64,000 bases of DNA from Portulaca oleracea (Eukaryota > Streptophyta > Magnoliopsida > Caryophyllales > Portulacaceae): positions 11,397,190-11,461,189 of the forward strand of contig CM055887.1 of assembly GCA_029582165.1 (NCBI GenBank). Reading direction: 5' to 3'. Below, one piece after another: positions 42,148 through 54,794 of this stretch. A program made the translations under genes and the position numbers. Every line of letters starts with the position of its first letter. Positions within the stretch are counted from its first letter, which is position 1. Below the pieces are notes generated by a model. The model was not told where the DNA came from. It did not search any database and saw nothing but the letters and a program-made list of their open reading frames with translations.

Positions 42148-43568
42148 TAAAACATACACCCCTGTTGCACTTATCTATGCCTATTTCCATTGGAACAATC
42201 ATACTGATCATGCGTATTGATTTAAGATGGTTATTAAATGTCTTATGCAAATTAGATCATATATGGTGGTGGATTTATCTAGGTCCACTACCTACATTAA
42301 AATAGGTTGGTTTTTGTATAATAAATTTGTATAAAAATTGAAAATTTTTAAAAATATCGATGAATTTTACAATAATATTGATAAATTTAAATAAGATGAA
42401 TTTTATAATAAATATTGATCAATGTTTTTGTGAAATTTAATATCATTGATCAGATGACATAAGTAAGTACTCTAAAGTGTACCATATAACAATTTTAGTT
42501 CTATATTTATGAACAAATAATAATAAATTGTAAGACATGAGTTATAACAACCGTCAAACTAGTGAAACATTTATATTAACAACTCAAAGTTGCTTAAATT
42601 TAACTTTTAGAGTAGCTTAGATGTAATTGGAAATGCCTAATAACCATATTGACTCAAGACAATTACCATTTAAATTTATTTTGATAGTTTTTAATCCAAT
42701 TATCATGGGACTTATGGTGGAAATCTTTGTACCATCCCATTGAAAATGATAAATGTTAACGAAAATACTTCTTAGCTACATTGAATTATATTTAAATTAC
42801 TCTAAAAATTAAATTTATATGTTTAAGTTGTTAAAATGTGTGTTTTACTAATTTGAGGGTTGCATGTTATTATGTATTTATTTGTTTTTTAAAACTAAAG
42901 AATTATGCTTAAAATATACATTTTCTTATATTATTAAGATATAATTAGAGTATCATTTATATTTTTCGCTTATATATACTATCAGTTTATAATTAGTAAA
43001 TATGTATAATTACTAAAAATATTATTTAACATTATGAAAATATAAATTATACATAAATTAAGATATCAAAAAAGCATCTTAATGTCGACATATATAATTA
43101 TCCTTTCTAATTTTTTTAATTAGGGCATTGCTCTTTTGTATTGTACTTTATCTACATTATGTACTTCTGACATTTTATTTCCCCTGTCACGTTTATTTCG
43201 TTTATTCCTACTTTATTTCATGCATTTTTATTTAATTTTATTCATTTTATCTCAACGGTCATGCTAACCCAACAACATATTACATTAAAAAAAAAAGGGG
43301 GATGTCCGCATTTGATGAATAATTGGGTTATCAATTCAAGATAGTGTGGTCTCCCTATATTTTTCTCCTTACTTTTGGAGGTTTTGTTGCATAGCGATAC
43401 TTGTGTAAGTTGTAGCCAATGATAATATGCTCTTTTTATTATTTAGTAATGGCCAAAAGGCCGGCCTGCTGCTCTATTTTGTACGATAGTCCAAATCGTG
43501 TTCGATACCAATTGTTGGAGACTTGGAGTGGATGTATTTACTTGTCGATCACAAACTCTCATATTTAA
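42148..43568. other. AT-rich intergenic, nothing recognised
   Basis: No gene, no clear inverted-repeat element, no tandem array. Confidence 0.5.
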
Positions 43569-43770
43569 GGTTATGTTGCCTACCGTAATTTGTCACAACC
43601 CACCATATTTTACCGTAAATTATTATTTTTCTCTCTCCTCACTTTTGTCCTCTACTTTTTACATTCTCTCTCCTCACCTACCCCATACCAATAACCTACC
43701 ACAATTCCACCATACCGCACCACAATTCCACCACACCATTCCGCAAAATACCGCATAAAAGAACAGGGCC
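43569..43770. mobile_element. Harbinger-type MITE, 202 bp
   Basis: The right end CCGCATAAAAGAACAGGGCC followed by TAA matches the family. The left end GGTTATGTTGCCTACCG after TAA is diverged. The interior has CACCATATTTTACCG and CCGCACCACAATTCCACC words. Confidence 0.6.
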
Positions 43771-45039
43771 TAAGTCGCAATTTTTTCCTTTTTAGGTTAT
43801 TATCATATTTGATAGATTTTCTTTTTATACTATGAGTCTATGACCTATTGATATGTAACGAGGAGGAGAATGAAAATATATAATTGAGAATAAGAATGAG
43901 AATTCACAATAAAAATATAAAAAAAATTAGATACACTTATAGTGGTTGTCAACCATGACAACCACCATAAGTAAAATTAATCTTACTCGTACATATGTCA
44001 AGATTTATCTTGATGATTAGTTCTTTTATTTAATATAAATTGTAAAATATATTTTTTATAAATTTTAGTTTATTTAAATTTTAAATAAATATTTTTCAAA
44101 ATATGCTTGTTTACTAGGAAAAAACTTAGAGTTAAGGTATTTAAATTTTAAAAAATTTTGTAAATTTTTTTTAATTAAGAAAATATATTTTATAATGTTG
44201 TACTAAATAAAAATAATGAGTGACAAAGATAAAAGTTGATAAATATATGGATAAGTTTTTCCAAAATAAAAATAAAGTGTTTATAAATTCTCAAGTTTCT
44301 TATAATTTGTTATATTTTAGTTCAAAATAGGGTGAGATAATATAAGAAAATTTTATTTAAATATGAAGATAATATTCATCTTCAAGATGATTTGTAAATT
44401 CTCCATATAAATTACTAGTTTACCTTCCCTTCTTCTAATAAAATTAAGGGAAATTTGATTTAAATACTTGAACTTAACTCGATGGCATGCTACTAGAATC
44501 AAATGGACCTAAACTTCAGATTATTCAGAACCAAATCTAAAGTTCAGAGTTGACATTATTTAATTCGAATTTAATTAATGGAATTGAGGAATTTTGTTCT
44601 TGATCTCTTAATTTTTAACGATTCTAATAAAATAAACGGTTGAAATATTATAACCAAATTTACACCACTAGAATAATAAACTCTTTGACACAAAAATAAT
44701 GATAATAAACGGTCCACAAGATCCAAGAGTGTGGGTCTTGAATATTATACCCAAATTCACTTTTCGTTGAAGTTTTAGATTCAAGTTTACTTCATTGATT
44801 TTTCAATTAATGAGTTTTTATTTCAAGATTTTAATTTAATCATTTGTTGATGGCATCACAACAACAATTTATCTGCAATGGTCTAAAATTTAATCGGATC
44901 GACAATATCCTAGTCAAAACATTATGTACTTGGTTCAATTATTAGGTAATTTTGAACTTTAACTAAGATAGACCCAATAAGTATAAATTAATTTTTATAT
45001 ATATTTCTAATTTTCATTTGTGTGATTCAAAAAAACATA
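43771..45039. other. AT-rich intergenic, nothing recognised
   Basis: No gene or complete element seen. Confidence 0.5.
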
Positions 45040-45439
45040 CTCTCTCCTTCTCATATTATCTGTCACTTTAGCTAACTTTTTTTATCATAATATCAGTCAC
45101 TTTATATTTCCAATAACACATTAATTACTAATTTATCAAAGTAACCTTATTAATTATATTTTTTTCATTCATTTTTCTTTTTTATTCACATTTTCTCCTT
45201 TTTATTCATCATTTTATTCAACATTTCCACATTTCCAATGCACTAAATTTATCGTTCTTTGGATTGGATAAAATAATGTTTGGATGGATTGGATTGGATT
45301 GGATTGGATTGGATAAGTTATGGTACTTTTTGTGTTTTTAGAGAAGAAAAGTGTTTTATGAATTGTGTAAGGTTTAGATTTGATTGGAAAAAATTATCAA
45401 TCCAAAAACAGGGAGTGACACATAATTTGGGAAGGAGAG
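45040..45439. mobile_element. Stowaway-type MITE, 400 bp
   Basis: CTCTCTCCTTCTCATATTAT on the left faces ATAATTTGGGAAGGAGAG on the right, with TA flanks. It carries an internal (GGATT)n run at about 45282-45315, which may explain its length. Confidence 0.65.
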
Positions 45440-45441
45440 TA

Positions 45442-45589
45442 CTTCTTTCCTTCTATATTTAAAGACATTGTTTTTTACCTGTTTCAAAATTATTATCCAT
45501 TTAATTATAAATAATATTTATTTATTGTTTTTTCTTAAATTAATATATCATAATGTATTAGTCTCTAAAAATTTTCATTTCGGAAGAAG
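45442..45589. mobile_element. Second Stowaway-like MITE abutting the first
   Basis: CTTCTTTCCTTCTATATT on the left and TTTTCATTTCGGAAGAAG on the right are weakly inverted. It shares TA at 45440-45441 with the preceding element and has TA after its right end. Confidence 0.5.
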
Positions 45590-45656
45590 TATTTCAGATA
45601 AAAGATGGAAATAGGGTATAAGGTATCCAGATATGTAAAGGAGGAGGAGTCATTTA

Positions 45657-45926
45657 GGCACCGTTCTTTTATGTAGTGCGGCACCATACCGCACTGCAAT
45701 ATTTAATATCTATCATATTTACTATACCACACTATAATTATTATCAATATATCTCTTCACTTTTCTCATTTAATTTTCACATTCTCTCTCTTTACCTATC
45801 CTGCGGTCCCCACCTACTACAACTCTTATCACAACTCATCACAACTCATCACATATCCATATTTTTCCAAATTTCACCGCATCATACCATTTTCACAACG
45901 CATCAACTGTATAAAAGAATGGAGCC
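45657..45926. mobile_element. Harbinger-type MITE, 270 bp
   Basis: GGCACCGTTCTTTTATG on the left faces ATAAAAGAATGGAGCC on the right, with TTA on both flanks. This is the longest clear member of the family in the window. Confidence 0.8.
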
Positions 45927-45929
45927 TTA

Positions 45930-46536
45930 ATAAGAAGTCACGTCTCACGTACTTGCCGTTCAAGTAAGCTTTATTTTAAAAAAAAATACAGAAGAAACGA
46001 AAGAAAGGGGAGTTGTGGCCTGTTTAAAGCGGCAAGATATGCGGCCTATTTGATAAAGTGATATACAATAAAGTTTACATGATGTACATCCAGGCTTCAG
46101 CTCATATAATGGATCTTTTCTAACTGCATGTGCATAACATTGGATGAAAGCCGAATGAATAGGCGAACAGCCATGCCTGGAGATAGTTGGGCCCTATAAC
46201 AACAAACTACCAATTCATGTGTCTCTTATTTAATTTTATTAATCAATCATTCAATCGTATCTTAACCAAATCCATGAATTCAAATACGGTTTTATTGATC
46301 AAATGCACGGGACATCACGAGGGCTCTTTACGTGATTAGTCCTCAACATTTGGATCCTAATATTAAATACAGGCACTCATGTGCCCATCACATATCTATT
46401 ATATTGCTCTTCTCTTAAATAACAGAAGAAGAAGAAGAAGATTCCACAAGATTCATGCATGGCAGGTAAGTAACACTAAAGTTATTTGTAATTATAAAGT
46501 TTTAGTCAGGTATTAATTATGTGTGTTAGATATCAA
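45930..46536. other. Intergenic, with a short (GAA)n run
   Basis: A (GAA)n run at about 46425-46441; otherwise no feature. Confidence 0.45.
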
Positions 46537-47009
46537 TAGAGCTGTTCAACAGTCGGGCCAGGTCAGTCGGGTTGGAAGTTTCTGACCCATCGGCTCGAGC
46601 CTGACCCGGCCCGACATTCCGATCAAGTACCCTCGGCCCAAATCCTGCCCCATGGGCCACGTGTCAGGTTAACAGGCCAAAAACTATATAATCTGAATTT
46701 TTTAATATACTAAAACCTAAAAATTTACACACTTAATTTACGTATTTAGTCGGGTCATTTGATCGGGTCGGGCCGGGCCGGGTCACAAAAAATAGAATCT
46801 AAAAAGTTGATGCGTTTAGTCGGGTCGTCGGGCCGAATTGGGTCACAAAAAATAAAACCTAATCTAAGATATTTTTAAAAATTTAATGCATTTAGTCGGG
46901 TCATCAGAACGGTTCGGGTCACAACCCCTTGGCCCGAGCCCGGCCTGACCATACTTCGGGCCCTGATTTTTTCGGGTCGTGCGGGTCCCCGGCCCATTGA
47001 ACAGATCTA
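46537..47009. mobile_element. GC-rich hAT-type MITE, 473 bp
   Basis: The left end TAGAGCTGTTCAACAGTCGG faces (other strand) TAGATCTGTTCAATGGGCC. Flanked by GATATCAA (46529-46536) and GATACCAA (47010-47017), an 8-bp duplication with one mismatch. The interior is dense in CGGGTCGGGCC-type words and TTTAGTCGGGTC repeats. Confidence 0.85.
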
Positions 47010-47195
47010 GATACCAATAATACGTTGACAATAAGTTATAGAAAATATTATCATCAAAAGGTTAGTCCAAGAGTAATACTTTTGCAAAAGATTTTCCTAT
47101 ATTACGTCATGTATATTTAGATAAATTTGGTTACTCCATGAAGTTAAAGGGGATCTAAATATACATGACTAAGGAAATCCCGCATAGAGCACCCC

Positions 47196-47272
<77 letters not shown>

Positions 47273-47987
47273 TTCACTCCTAAAAAAAATCTCTAGCACA
47301 ATGATTGAGTTACTGCCAGGTGATCATGGAGTCACAAGCTCAATTCCTAGCTAGAAATAGTCTCTTGCAAAACCTTATTTATGTTCAATTTTTTAGTAAA
47401 TATCCTCTAGTCTCACTTATCTTCACAACAAACGTAATTCAAGTTAAAAATAAAATAGCTGCTTAAACGCCCAGTGGTATGGACTATGGAACAGCTTTTT
47501 TTTTTTTTTTTTTAAATAAAAGTAAGCTAATAAGATTGTTATTTTAAGAGTGTTGGTCCAATAGCATGATCCAGCATTGTACATGATGATGACAAACTCA
47601 GCAATTTAGTGGCTGTGCGATGACGAAGATGTCTAATAATATCAGCCTTGGCCTTTAGTCTTGCGTCCAAAAGTCGCCCAATTCCCAACAACTGCAAGGA
47701 ATTCAGTATGCTATCCAATTATCCATTCCCCCACTAGTGTACTTCTGTAAACTGCATTTGCCCATTCCAGAGTTGATTGAGTTCAGGGAATCTCCACTTT
47801 TTTTATTTCATAAAATTGAAAATGGAAGGAATCACAGCATTCTTGAAAAGGTAAACCCACTACTTCCACCAGATTTTGCGATGGAATACTCGATCACTCA
47901 GCCAGGAGAACCATTGTCAGCTTTCCTGACATAAAATTATAAAATAGGTCACCATAAATTATCAGTGATGTGCTAATATAAAGCACA
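47010..47987. other. Intergenic, with (AAT)n/(ATT)n at 47197-47271
   Basis: The microsatellite is about 11 AAT units followed by about 14 ATT units, so it is itself an inverted repeat that can fold back. A T-run lies near 47500. No gene. Confidence 0.6.
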
Positions 47988-48496
47988 GGGATTTTGGGAT
48001 ATTAATATATTGAATTTTTGGGGCGTTGACAATAATGTACTGAATTTTGAGGAGTGTTGAACAATAATATATTTGAAATAATTTCGACAATGGCTGATTT
48101 GGAGGCGATCTTCCATGGCGGACTTAGAAGATGAACAGGCAAAATAATATCTAAATTTATGACATGTCGGCTGATCTACACAAGCAAAGGTGATTTTATA
48201 TAATTGCAACATCAATATCTCAGTAGAAACACACTTAAACAAATGTGATTTTATTTTATTTTTACTCTTTTCAAATTTGATTCTCTTTACATATACGTTG
48301 AGTAACTTATATGTCATAAATTTAAATATTTTTGCACCAATTCATCTTTTCAACCTACTACATAACTGCCGAAATCATTCTGAGTGCATTATTATTCAAC
48401 ACCCCCTAAAGTACAGTGTATTATTGTCCAAGGTCAAAGTTCAGTGAATTATTGTCCAATACCCCAAAAATTCATTATATTAGCATCCAAAAACCC
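47988..48496. mobile_element. Long-TIR foldback element, 509 bp
   Basis: About 130 bp at each end are inverted copies: GGGATTTTGGGATATTAATA on the left versus GGGTTTTTGGATGCTAATAT read from the right. Flanked by AAAGCACA (47980-47987) and AAAGCAAA (48497-48504). The duplication length suggests hAT, the long arms Mutator-like; unresolved. Non-coding. A half-copy lies near 9330-9440. Confidence 0.75.
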
Positions 48497-49455
48497 AAAG
48501 CAAAAAACTATTCGAAGGTACCTTCATTTTTTAGAAATTATTTTTAGACTCTCATGTCTTTAAGATATCATATGATTTAAATTAATAATTGCTAAATGAC
48601 GCATTAAGTGATTTAAACATATTTCTTGTGAGGTCATGTGGACTATTTAGGTACCCATGATTTTTTGGGTATTGACGTTCATCAACAATAAATATTTTTA
48701 AGTAATTTACCACCAAAACTTCGCTAAAAGTATTGTTCAAATCGCTAAATTTGTCACCTAATAATGGTTAACTTAAATTATAAATTACCTTAAAATGTAC
48801 TCTAGAAACATGAGATCTAAAACTAGTTTTCACAAAATAAAAGGTATATTTCAGTCGCTTTTTTTAATAAAAAGTCAATATTAATTTTTTATTTGCTATC
48901 TCCAAAATATTCTTTTCTTTCAGATAGTTCAAAGCCTGAAAAACTATAAATTTATAAACAGTTCTAGTTACGATTGAAAGTAAGTGACACAATCTAACGC
49001 AACAACAAATTCAACGGGGAGTGAAACAAGAGATTCTCATTATGGCATTTGAAACCTTTAGCCATCCTTCCATATACTCAGTCTAGACCATTCATGAATC
49101 TTCGTGTTAATGTCTAAGTATCATCTCATCTCAGCACCACCTACATGTATAACTCCATTATATCTATCTTATTCGATCTTCAAGGTTGTTGCTGCCTCGA
49201 TCTTCAAGGTTGCTGCCTCTTGGCTTTCATTTCTTTTACTAATTTCTTCTTCATACATGATAGCTAGGGGTAGATAATGTATTAACGTATTAGTAGAATC
49301 ATAGTTTGACTATCTATCCTAGGAAAACTAGAATTATTATAGGTATTACTGGATTAGCATAGTATTATTTGGTTTACTATTTATTAGTTTGCTATTTTAT
49401 TAGTTCGCCTAATTTTAATGCCATAAGGAGTAGGGTTGCTGTAGCTTGGACGCCC
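48497..49455. other. Intergenic, nothing recognised
   Basis: AT-rich. A short duplicated CGATCTTCAAGGTTG occurs near 49179 and 49199. No gene. Confidence 0.45.
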
Positions 49456-50131
<676 letters not shown>

Positions 50132-50849
50132 AATAGAAGCAAGAAAGAAGAACCTTTGACAATATTTTCCTCCAAAATTTATCATAATATATATGCTACA
50201 CTTACATCCATACATCTGTGGCTCAAGTAAATGTCAAGTTATGTACATATATAACACGTGTTACGTTGATCATGATATAGATTTAAACTCGACCTTCTCA
50301 ACTGGACTATGAGTAAGTTTTAACAAGTTAAGTTAAACCATAGTTGCTGTAAGATCTCATTCATTTATGATTGTCAATCATAAACTAAAGGAGTTTTAGA
50401 AAACTTTTGGAGCATGACATGATGGGAAAGAATAGCTTAATCAGTTGAGATTGTTGAAAAACTTGAACCTGAAATCTTTTATGGAGGTTGAACACTTGAT
50501 ATGAACTTGACAATGGAGGCTTCCACCATCGATAACTACAACCCTACCAAGATTAGATAAAGCATAGCACCACTAATCCATAAAGGAATTGACTTGTTAA
50601 TACCACCACAATGATTTGAGGATAAGGTAGGAACAAGATTTGAGAGAGAGAGATTTGGGAGTAAACCCAAGATTTTCACTAATGGCCAACTAATGTCTTT
50701 TTCTCCCCAAATGAATGGATATAACATTAGGGAGTGAAAAAGAAATATGCAAATAATTACAAGTTTGCTACCAAATATAACATTAAAGGGAAAAAAAGAA
50801 AAAGGAAAAAAGATGCGAGAAGCATCGACAATATTTTCTTGGTGAAGCC
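50132..50849. other. Intergenic or decayed LTR DNA
   Basis: No gene seen. By position it could belong to the minus-strand gypsy element that starts to its right, but no LTR boundary was identified. Confidence 0.35.
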
Positions 50850-51136
50850 AGGCGTAGCTAGCGCCTCTACTGATGTAGGTCGCGTCTCCTTCAGAGATGC
50901 CAGGGGCGGGTGCAAACCAGAGGCGCACCTAGCGCCAAGGAGACTCGGCTGGCATCCCCGTTCTGGGCAAAACCAAAAGGAAAATGAAGGGGAAAAGGGC
51001 AGGTGTGGCCTACGCCTGGGAGGCACAGCCTGCGCCTAGCTAGATACGACCAGCGTCTCTCAGGGCGTGGTCAGCGCCTTGCCTGGGCTTGGGAGATGTA
51101 TCCAAGAGGGAGTGGGGGAAGGCGTGACCAACACTT
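50850..51136. repeat. Array of seven short GC-rich near-palindromes
   Basis: Motifs with AGGCG and CGCCT arms around variable loops: 50850-50866 (AGGCGTAGCTAGCGCCT), 50921-50936, 51001-51017, 51021-51037, 51043-51058 (degenerate), 51063-51079 and 51120-51136 (degenerate). Spacing is irregular (20-80 bp) and the loop changes each time, so this is not a simple tandem repeat. By position it would lie in the 3' untranslated or LTR part of the minus-strand gypsy element. Confidence 0.7.
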
Positions 51137-51453
51137 AACCTAGAACCTTAATAAAAAATGCTCATCCATCCTTCTACTCTAACCGGGTCCGCTTCCGATC
51201 CCCGATGCCAAAATAACCATGCTCTCTTGGGACAACCAGCATGATGTTAGATCCCAAAAGGCCTACGGGGTTCGTGACATGCCCCGTGTCTCTAGAGGGG
51301 CTCGGGACCCATCCAAAGGATGACCGAGACGATCTTGCAAGGTCTGGATTCAAAGGGAAGTTGAACCTCCATGCTCGGGCGAGCGGGAACAATCCTCTTG
51401 GCATGGGTGACGAGTGAAGAGTAAGGCACCCGAGCCTCTTCATCCTCCCTTCC
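51137..51453 (-). other. Downstream of gypsy integrase, untranslated part
   Basis: Relatively GC-rich. A small minus-strand frame (51174-51443) has no recognisable domain. Probably the region between pol and the 3' LTR of the minus-strand gypsy element. Confidence 0.4.
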
Positions 51454-51888
51454 TTAAGAAGGATTTTCCCTCAAATCCTCATTGGGTTCATCATCCTCAA
51501 TGTAAGGAAAGAGATCGCTAATGTTGAAGGTGGATGAGACTCCCATGTCACCTAAAAGGTCGAGCTTGTAGGCGTTGTCGTTCACCTTCTCCAAACTTTT
51601 GAACGGACCATCATTTCGTGGCATAAGTTTGTTCTTCCTCCTTGATGAAAACCATTCCTTCCTCAAATTTAGCCAAACCAAGTCTCCGTGCTTGAAGATG
51701 ATACCCCGACGATGCTTGTTGGCTCTTGCCTTGTAGTGTTCGTTGGTTTTCTCAATTTTCTCCTGGATTCGTTGATGAAGTCTTTGAACCTCCTAAGCTA
51801 TCTCGCTAGCCTCAAAGGTCACTCTTGAATCCAAGGGTAGTGGAAGAATTTCAGTAGGAGTGACTGGATTCACACCATGACAAGTCTC
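51454..51888 (-). pseudogene. Gypsy (chromovirus-like) integrase, C-terminal part
   Basis: Minus-strand frame with QRLHQRIQEKIEKTNEHYK, then VWLNLRKEWF, KLMPRNDGPF and NDNAYKLDL, the integrase C-terminal region of plant Ty3/gypsy elements, ending in a stop at 51454. An in-frame stop near 51795 shows decay. At 51888 the frame meets a 9.5-kb insertion and resumes at 61442. Confidence 0.88.
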
Positions 51889-52858
51889 TGTAGACGCTGA
51901 ATTTTGTCACTCAATTCAGCTTTGTAATTATGTAATTTATTTTAATCATTTTTTATCTTTATTTTTAATTTAGGATTAAATGCCAATGATTTTTGAAATG
52001 CACACATTCTTCACATGTTAAAATATCCCAAAATCAAATCAAACCCAATCAAATTCCTCTTTATCTTTTATTTCATCCTTCCTCATTCTTCCAAATCAAA
52101 TAAAATCAACCTTTATTTGATTTTATCATCCCAATATTCTTTCATTCACCACCATAAATAAACCTACCTCCACCACTATAAATACACCCTCATTTCCACT
52201 CTTTTTCGACACCTCAAAAATCATCCTAGGAGTATTGACACTAGGTGATTTTATCATTCTTCTCCTCCCTCCTTCTTCTTCTCATCATATCATCATCTTG
52301 CATTCATAATCTTGGCATTAACTTGAGGTTAGTATTATTTTTTTCTTATTTTATTCTCACTTTATTATGATGTAAATCCAATTTAAATAATAATATTGAT
52401 GCTCTAATCAAATTGACTAAATGTTAACTTGTAAATGTTTGTACTTTTGTTCTTTTATTTCATTCTTCTATTCACATTTATTTTATTTTTACATTTATTC
52501 ATTTCATTTGTATGCACTAAATAATATTGATTAATCTAATTAATTCTCCTCTTCTACTCTTTTCTTTAAATTAACCGATTTAGTAGAGTCCGTTCTTTGA
52601 ACGGGCGAATTCGAGGGTTTTTACTTTCGAATTCGTAACCTTACCCCAGATCCGAATCTCATGGTTCGTGGTTTATGGAGTTTAAATTTGAGTTTATTAA
52701 TTCTCATTAAAAATTAATTGGCGACTCTTTTTATTTTTATTATTTTGATTCATTTGAACATCATAATAAAATGTATTTAAATCCCTTCCAAGAAAAGACA
52801 CCCCTTTCGATTTGTCGTACACCACGGGGATAACGGGGATTTTCCCGGTTCCCACAAA

Positions 52859-52876
52859 TGGCGACTCCACTGGGGA
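52859..52876 (+). other. Primer-binding site of the 9.5-kb element
   Basis: TGGCGACTCCACTGGGGA, two bases after the 5' LTR end. Matches the primer-site form I recall for Ogre/Tat elements (tRNA-Arg). Confidence 0.75.
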
Positions 52877-53892
52877 CTTACTTTAAGAGGGTAAAACTTG
52901 AAAAACCGGTTTTTAAAAATTTTGAATAGAAAAGGAGAAATTAATTTTTGTAATTTTTATTATTTGGTTAGGCATCAAGCATACGGACCTCCATCTCGGT
53001 TTTTAATAAATCGAGATGAACCCAGAGATACCGTCTAGGTTAACCCATTTTCCCTTTTGGGTAAAGTATATTTTCAGATTCAAGGAATGAACCCCACATT
53101 TCAAGAAGGTCGCAAATTGCTTTCCCACTCATGAAGCACTCCAAAATCATCGGGATTATGAATTTACATTTTCTCTTTAATTTTACGAGAAACACGCGAG
53201 TCACACTACTATGAACTCCATAGAATTTGTGACGAGTAAGAGACATGAGTATGTTAGTTTTAGGTATCCGACCTCAAACCTTTGAATATAGAACCTTGGT
53301 TAGGTGCATTACCCATTTTGTATGCTATATGCATTCTTATTGTGATATGTGTAAATTACGTGCTATATGTTTTTTTTAAGAATCGGTCTCATTGTTTTTC
53401 CCCCAAATGCTGCTTTAGTTTGGGCAATAGTCATGCAAAAGTTAAAGAAGACCCAGAGGTCTCTCTTGGGCCCAAATCAAAGAGGTTTGATTAAGCCCGA
53501 GATATTAGCTTGATTTTGTCCAACCCTTGGAGGTATTTGGGCCCATAAAGTGTGTATCCGGTCGTTATTCGAATTTGAGTTCATTAAGACTTTAATGTAG
53601 ACTCGATCTTATGATGGCCCGATGGATCTTCCCCGTACATAGTCTCATCCTATGCTAGAGGTCAACATGCAAGCCCAATGTTGGGTGAGTCCATACCAAA
53701 AAAAAAAAAAAATCATTCATCATGTAGGCATCGTTTGCATTAGGTTGTCCCATATAAATCACTAAGTCTTTGGGTAGGTCAATGTCGGGGTTAATTTTGA
53801 GGTTTATAGTTTCCATACAAGCAGAATAAGGATCCGGTAACCAACCTTGAACTTGGAGTAAACAAGTTGCCTTCTTTGCACCACTGTCTCCA
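52877..53892 (+). other. Leader between primer site and gag
   Basis: No coding motif. Contains an A-run near 53700 and G/C-poor spacer, the expected untranslated leader of a Tat-type element. Confidence 0.5.
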
Positions 53893-54794
53893 ATGGCCTC
53901 CAACGGAATACCTAGCAACAATGAACTCAATCTCTTCATCTCCCAACATTTGACTAAAATCTCACAGCAAATGCAAGGCAACGATAGGAGAATAGATGAA
54001 ATCATCGATACGTTAGCAAGGATGAATGATGAGCCAAATTTTCTTGATAAAGATGGAAGCAACACTCATCATAGTGAAATGTCAAGCATGCGTGAAATAG
54101 AGAGAGAGATCCATATGTCTGTTAATCACTATATGGACACGGGACTCACTTCTATTCCTAGAGTTGATCAATCACATAAGTCCAACTCACTAATGGAGAA
54201 GTTTAAAACAGTTCCAAATGTCTCCCGATCACCTTTAATTGAGAATAAAGACCAAATTCCGCCCTTAGCTACAGGAGGATATCAAGAAAGAAGATGTGGT
54301 GAACGAGAAAGTTCTTTTATGGACAAACTCTTTACCACAATAATTCAAATGCAATCATGCATGGAAGGTCTGGACCGAAAAATGGACATATGATTCTTTG
54401 GACTCTACAAAACGATAGAAGGATGACCAATATTGAGCATTGCATCAAAGAAAATGTAGGAGGAGGATCATCATCGACGGGGTTGTATGACATTGACATC
54501 CGTCAAAGGGCTCCTAATTCCTTTGCTAGAAATGCTGAATCGCGACAATCCATGTCTTTCACTCTGATCTCCACTACCTATGTGGAGGCTCTCGACTGTC
54601 TCCTCAAGGAAAGAAAGATCAAGCTTCCACCTATTCGAGCTGAACCTGAAGTCAAAAGCAGAACTTGGGATGCTAGCAAGTTCTACAAATATCATAGAAT
54701 GCGAGGTCGTGACACCGAGAAATGCAATATTCTCAAGGACAAGATAGAAGAAATGCTCCAATTAGGGGAGCTACCACTGCCAATCGCAGAGTAG
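53893..54794 (+). pseudogene. gag of the 9.5-kb element, frameshifted
   Basis: The first frame (53893-54393) starts MASNGIPSNNELNLFISQHL and is followed after a frameshift near 54385 by a second frame (to 54794). The latter ends with KFYKYHRMRGRDTEKCNILK, which matches the zinc-finger-like end of Tat-type gag (normally C-x2-H-x3-GH-x4-C) with the first Cys and one His replaced. LKDKIEEMLQLGELP is the usual tail. The central capsid part is much shorter than in full elements. Confidence 0.7.

Noticed and set aside
50734..51039. 101-residue plus-strand frame and its antisense frame
   Set aside because: Both cover the palindrome array; the motif repeats keep the frames open without a recognisable protein.
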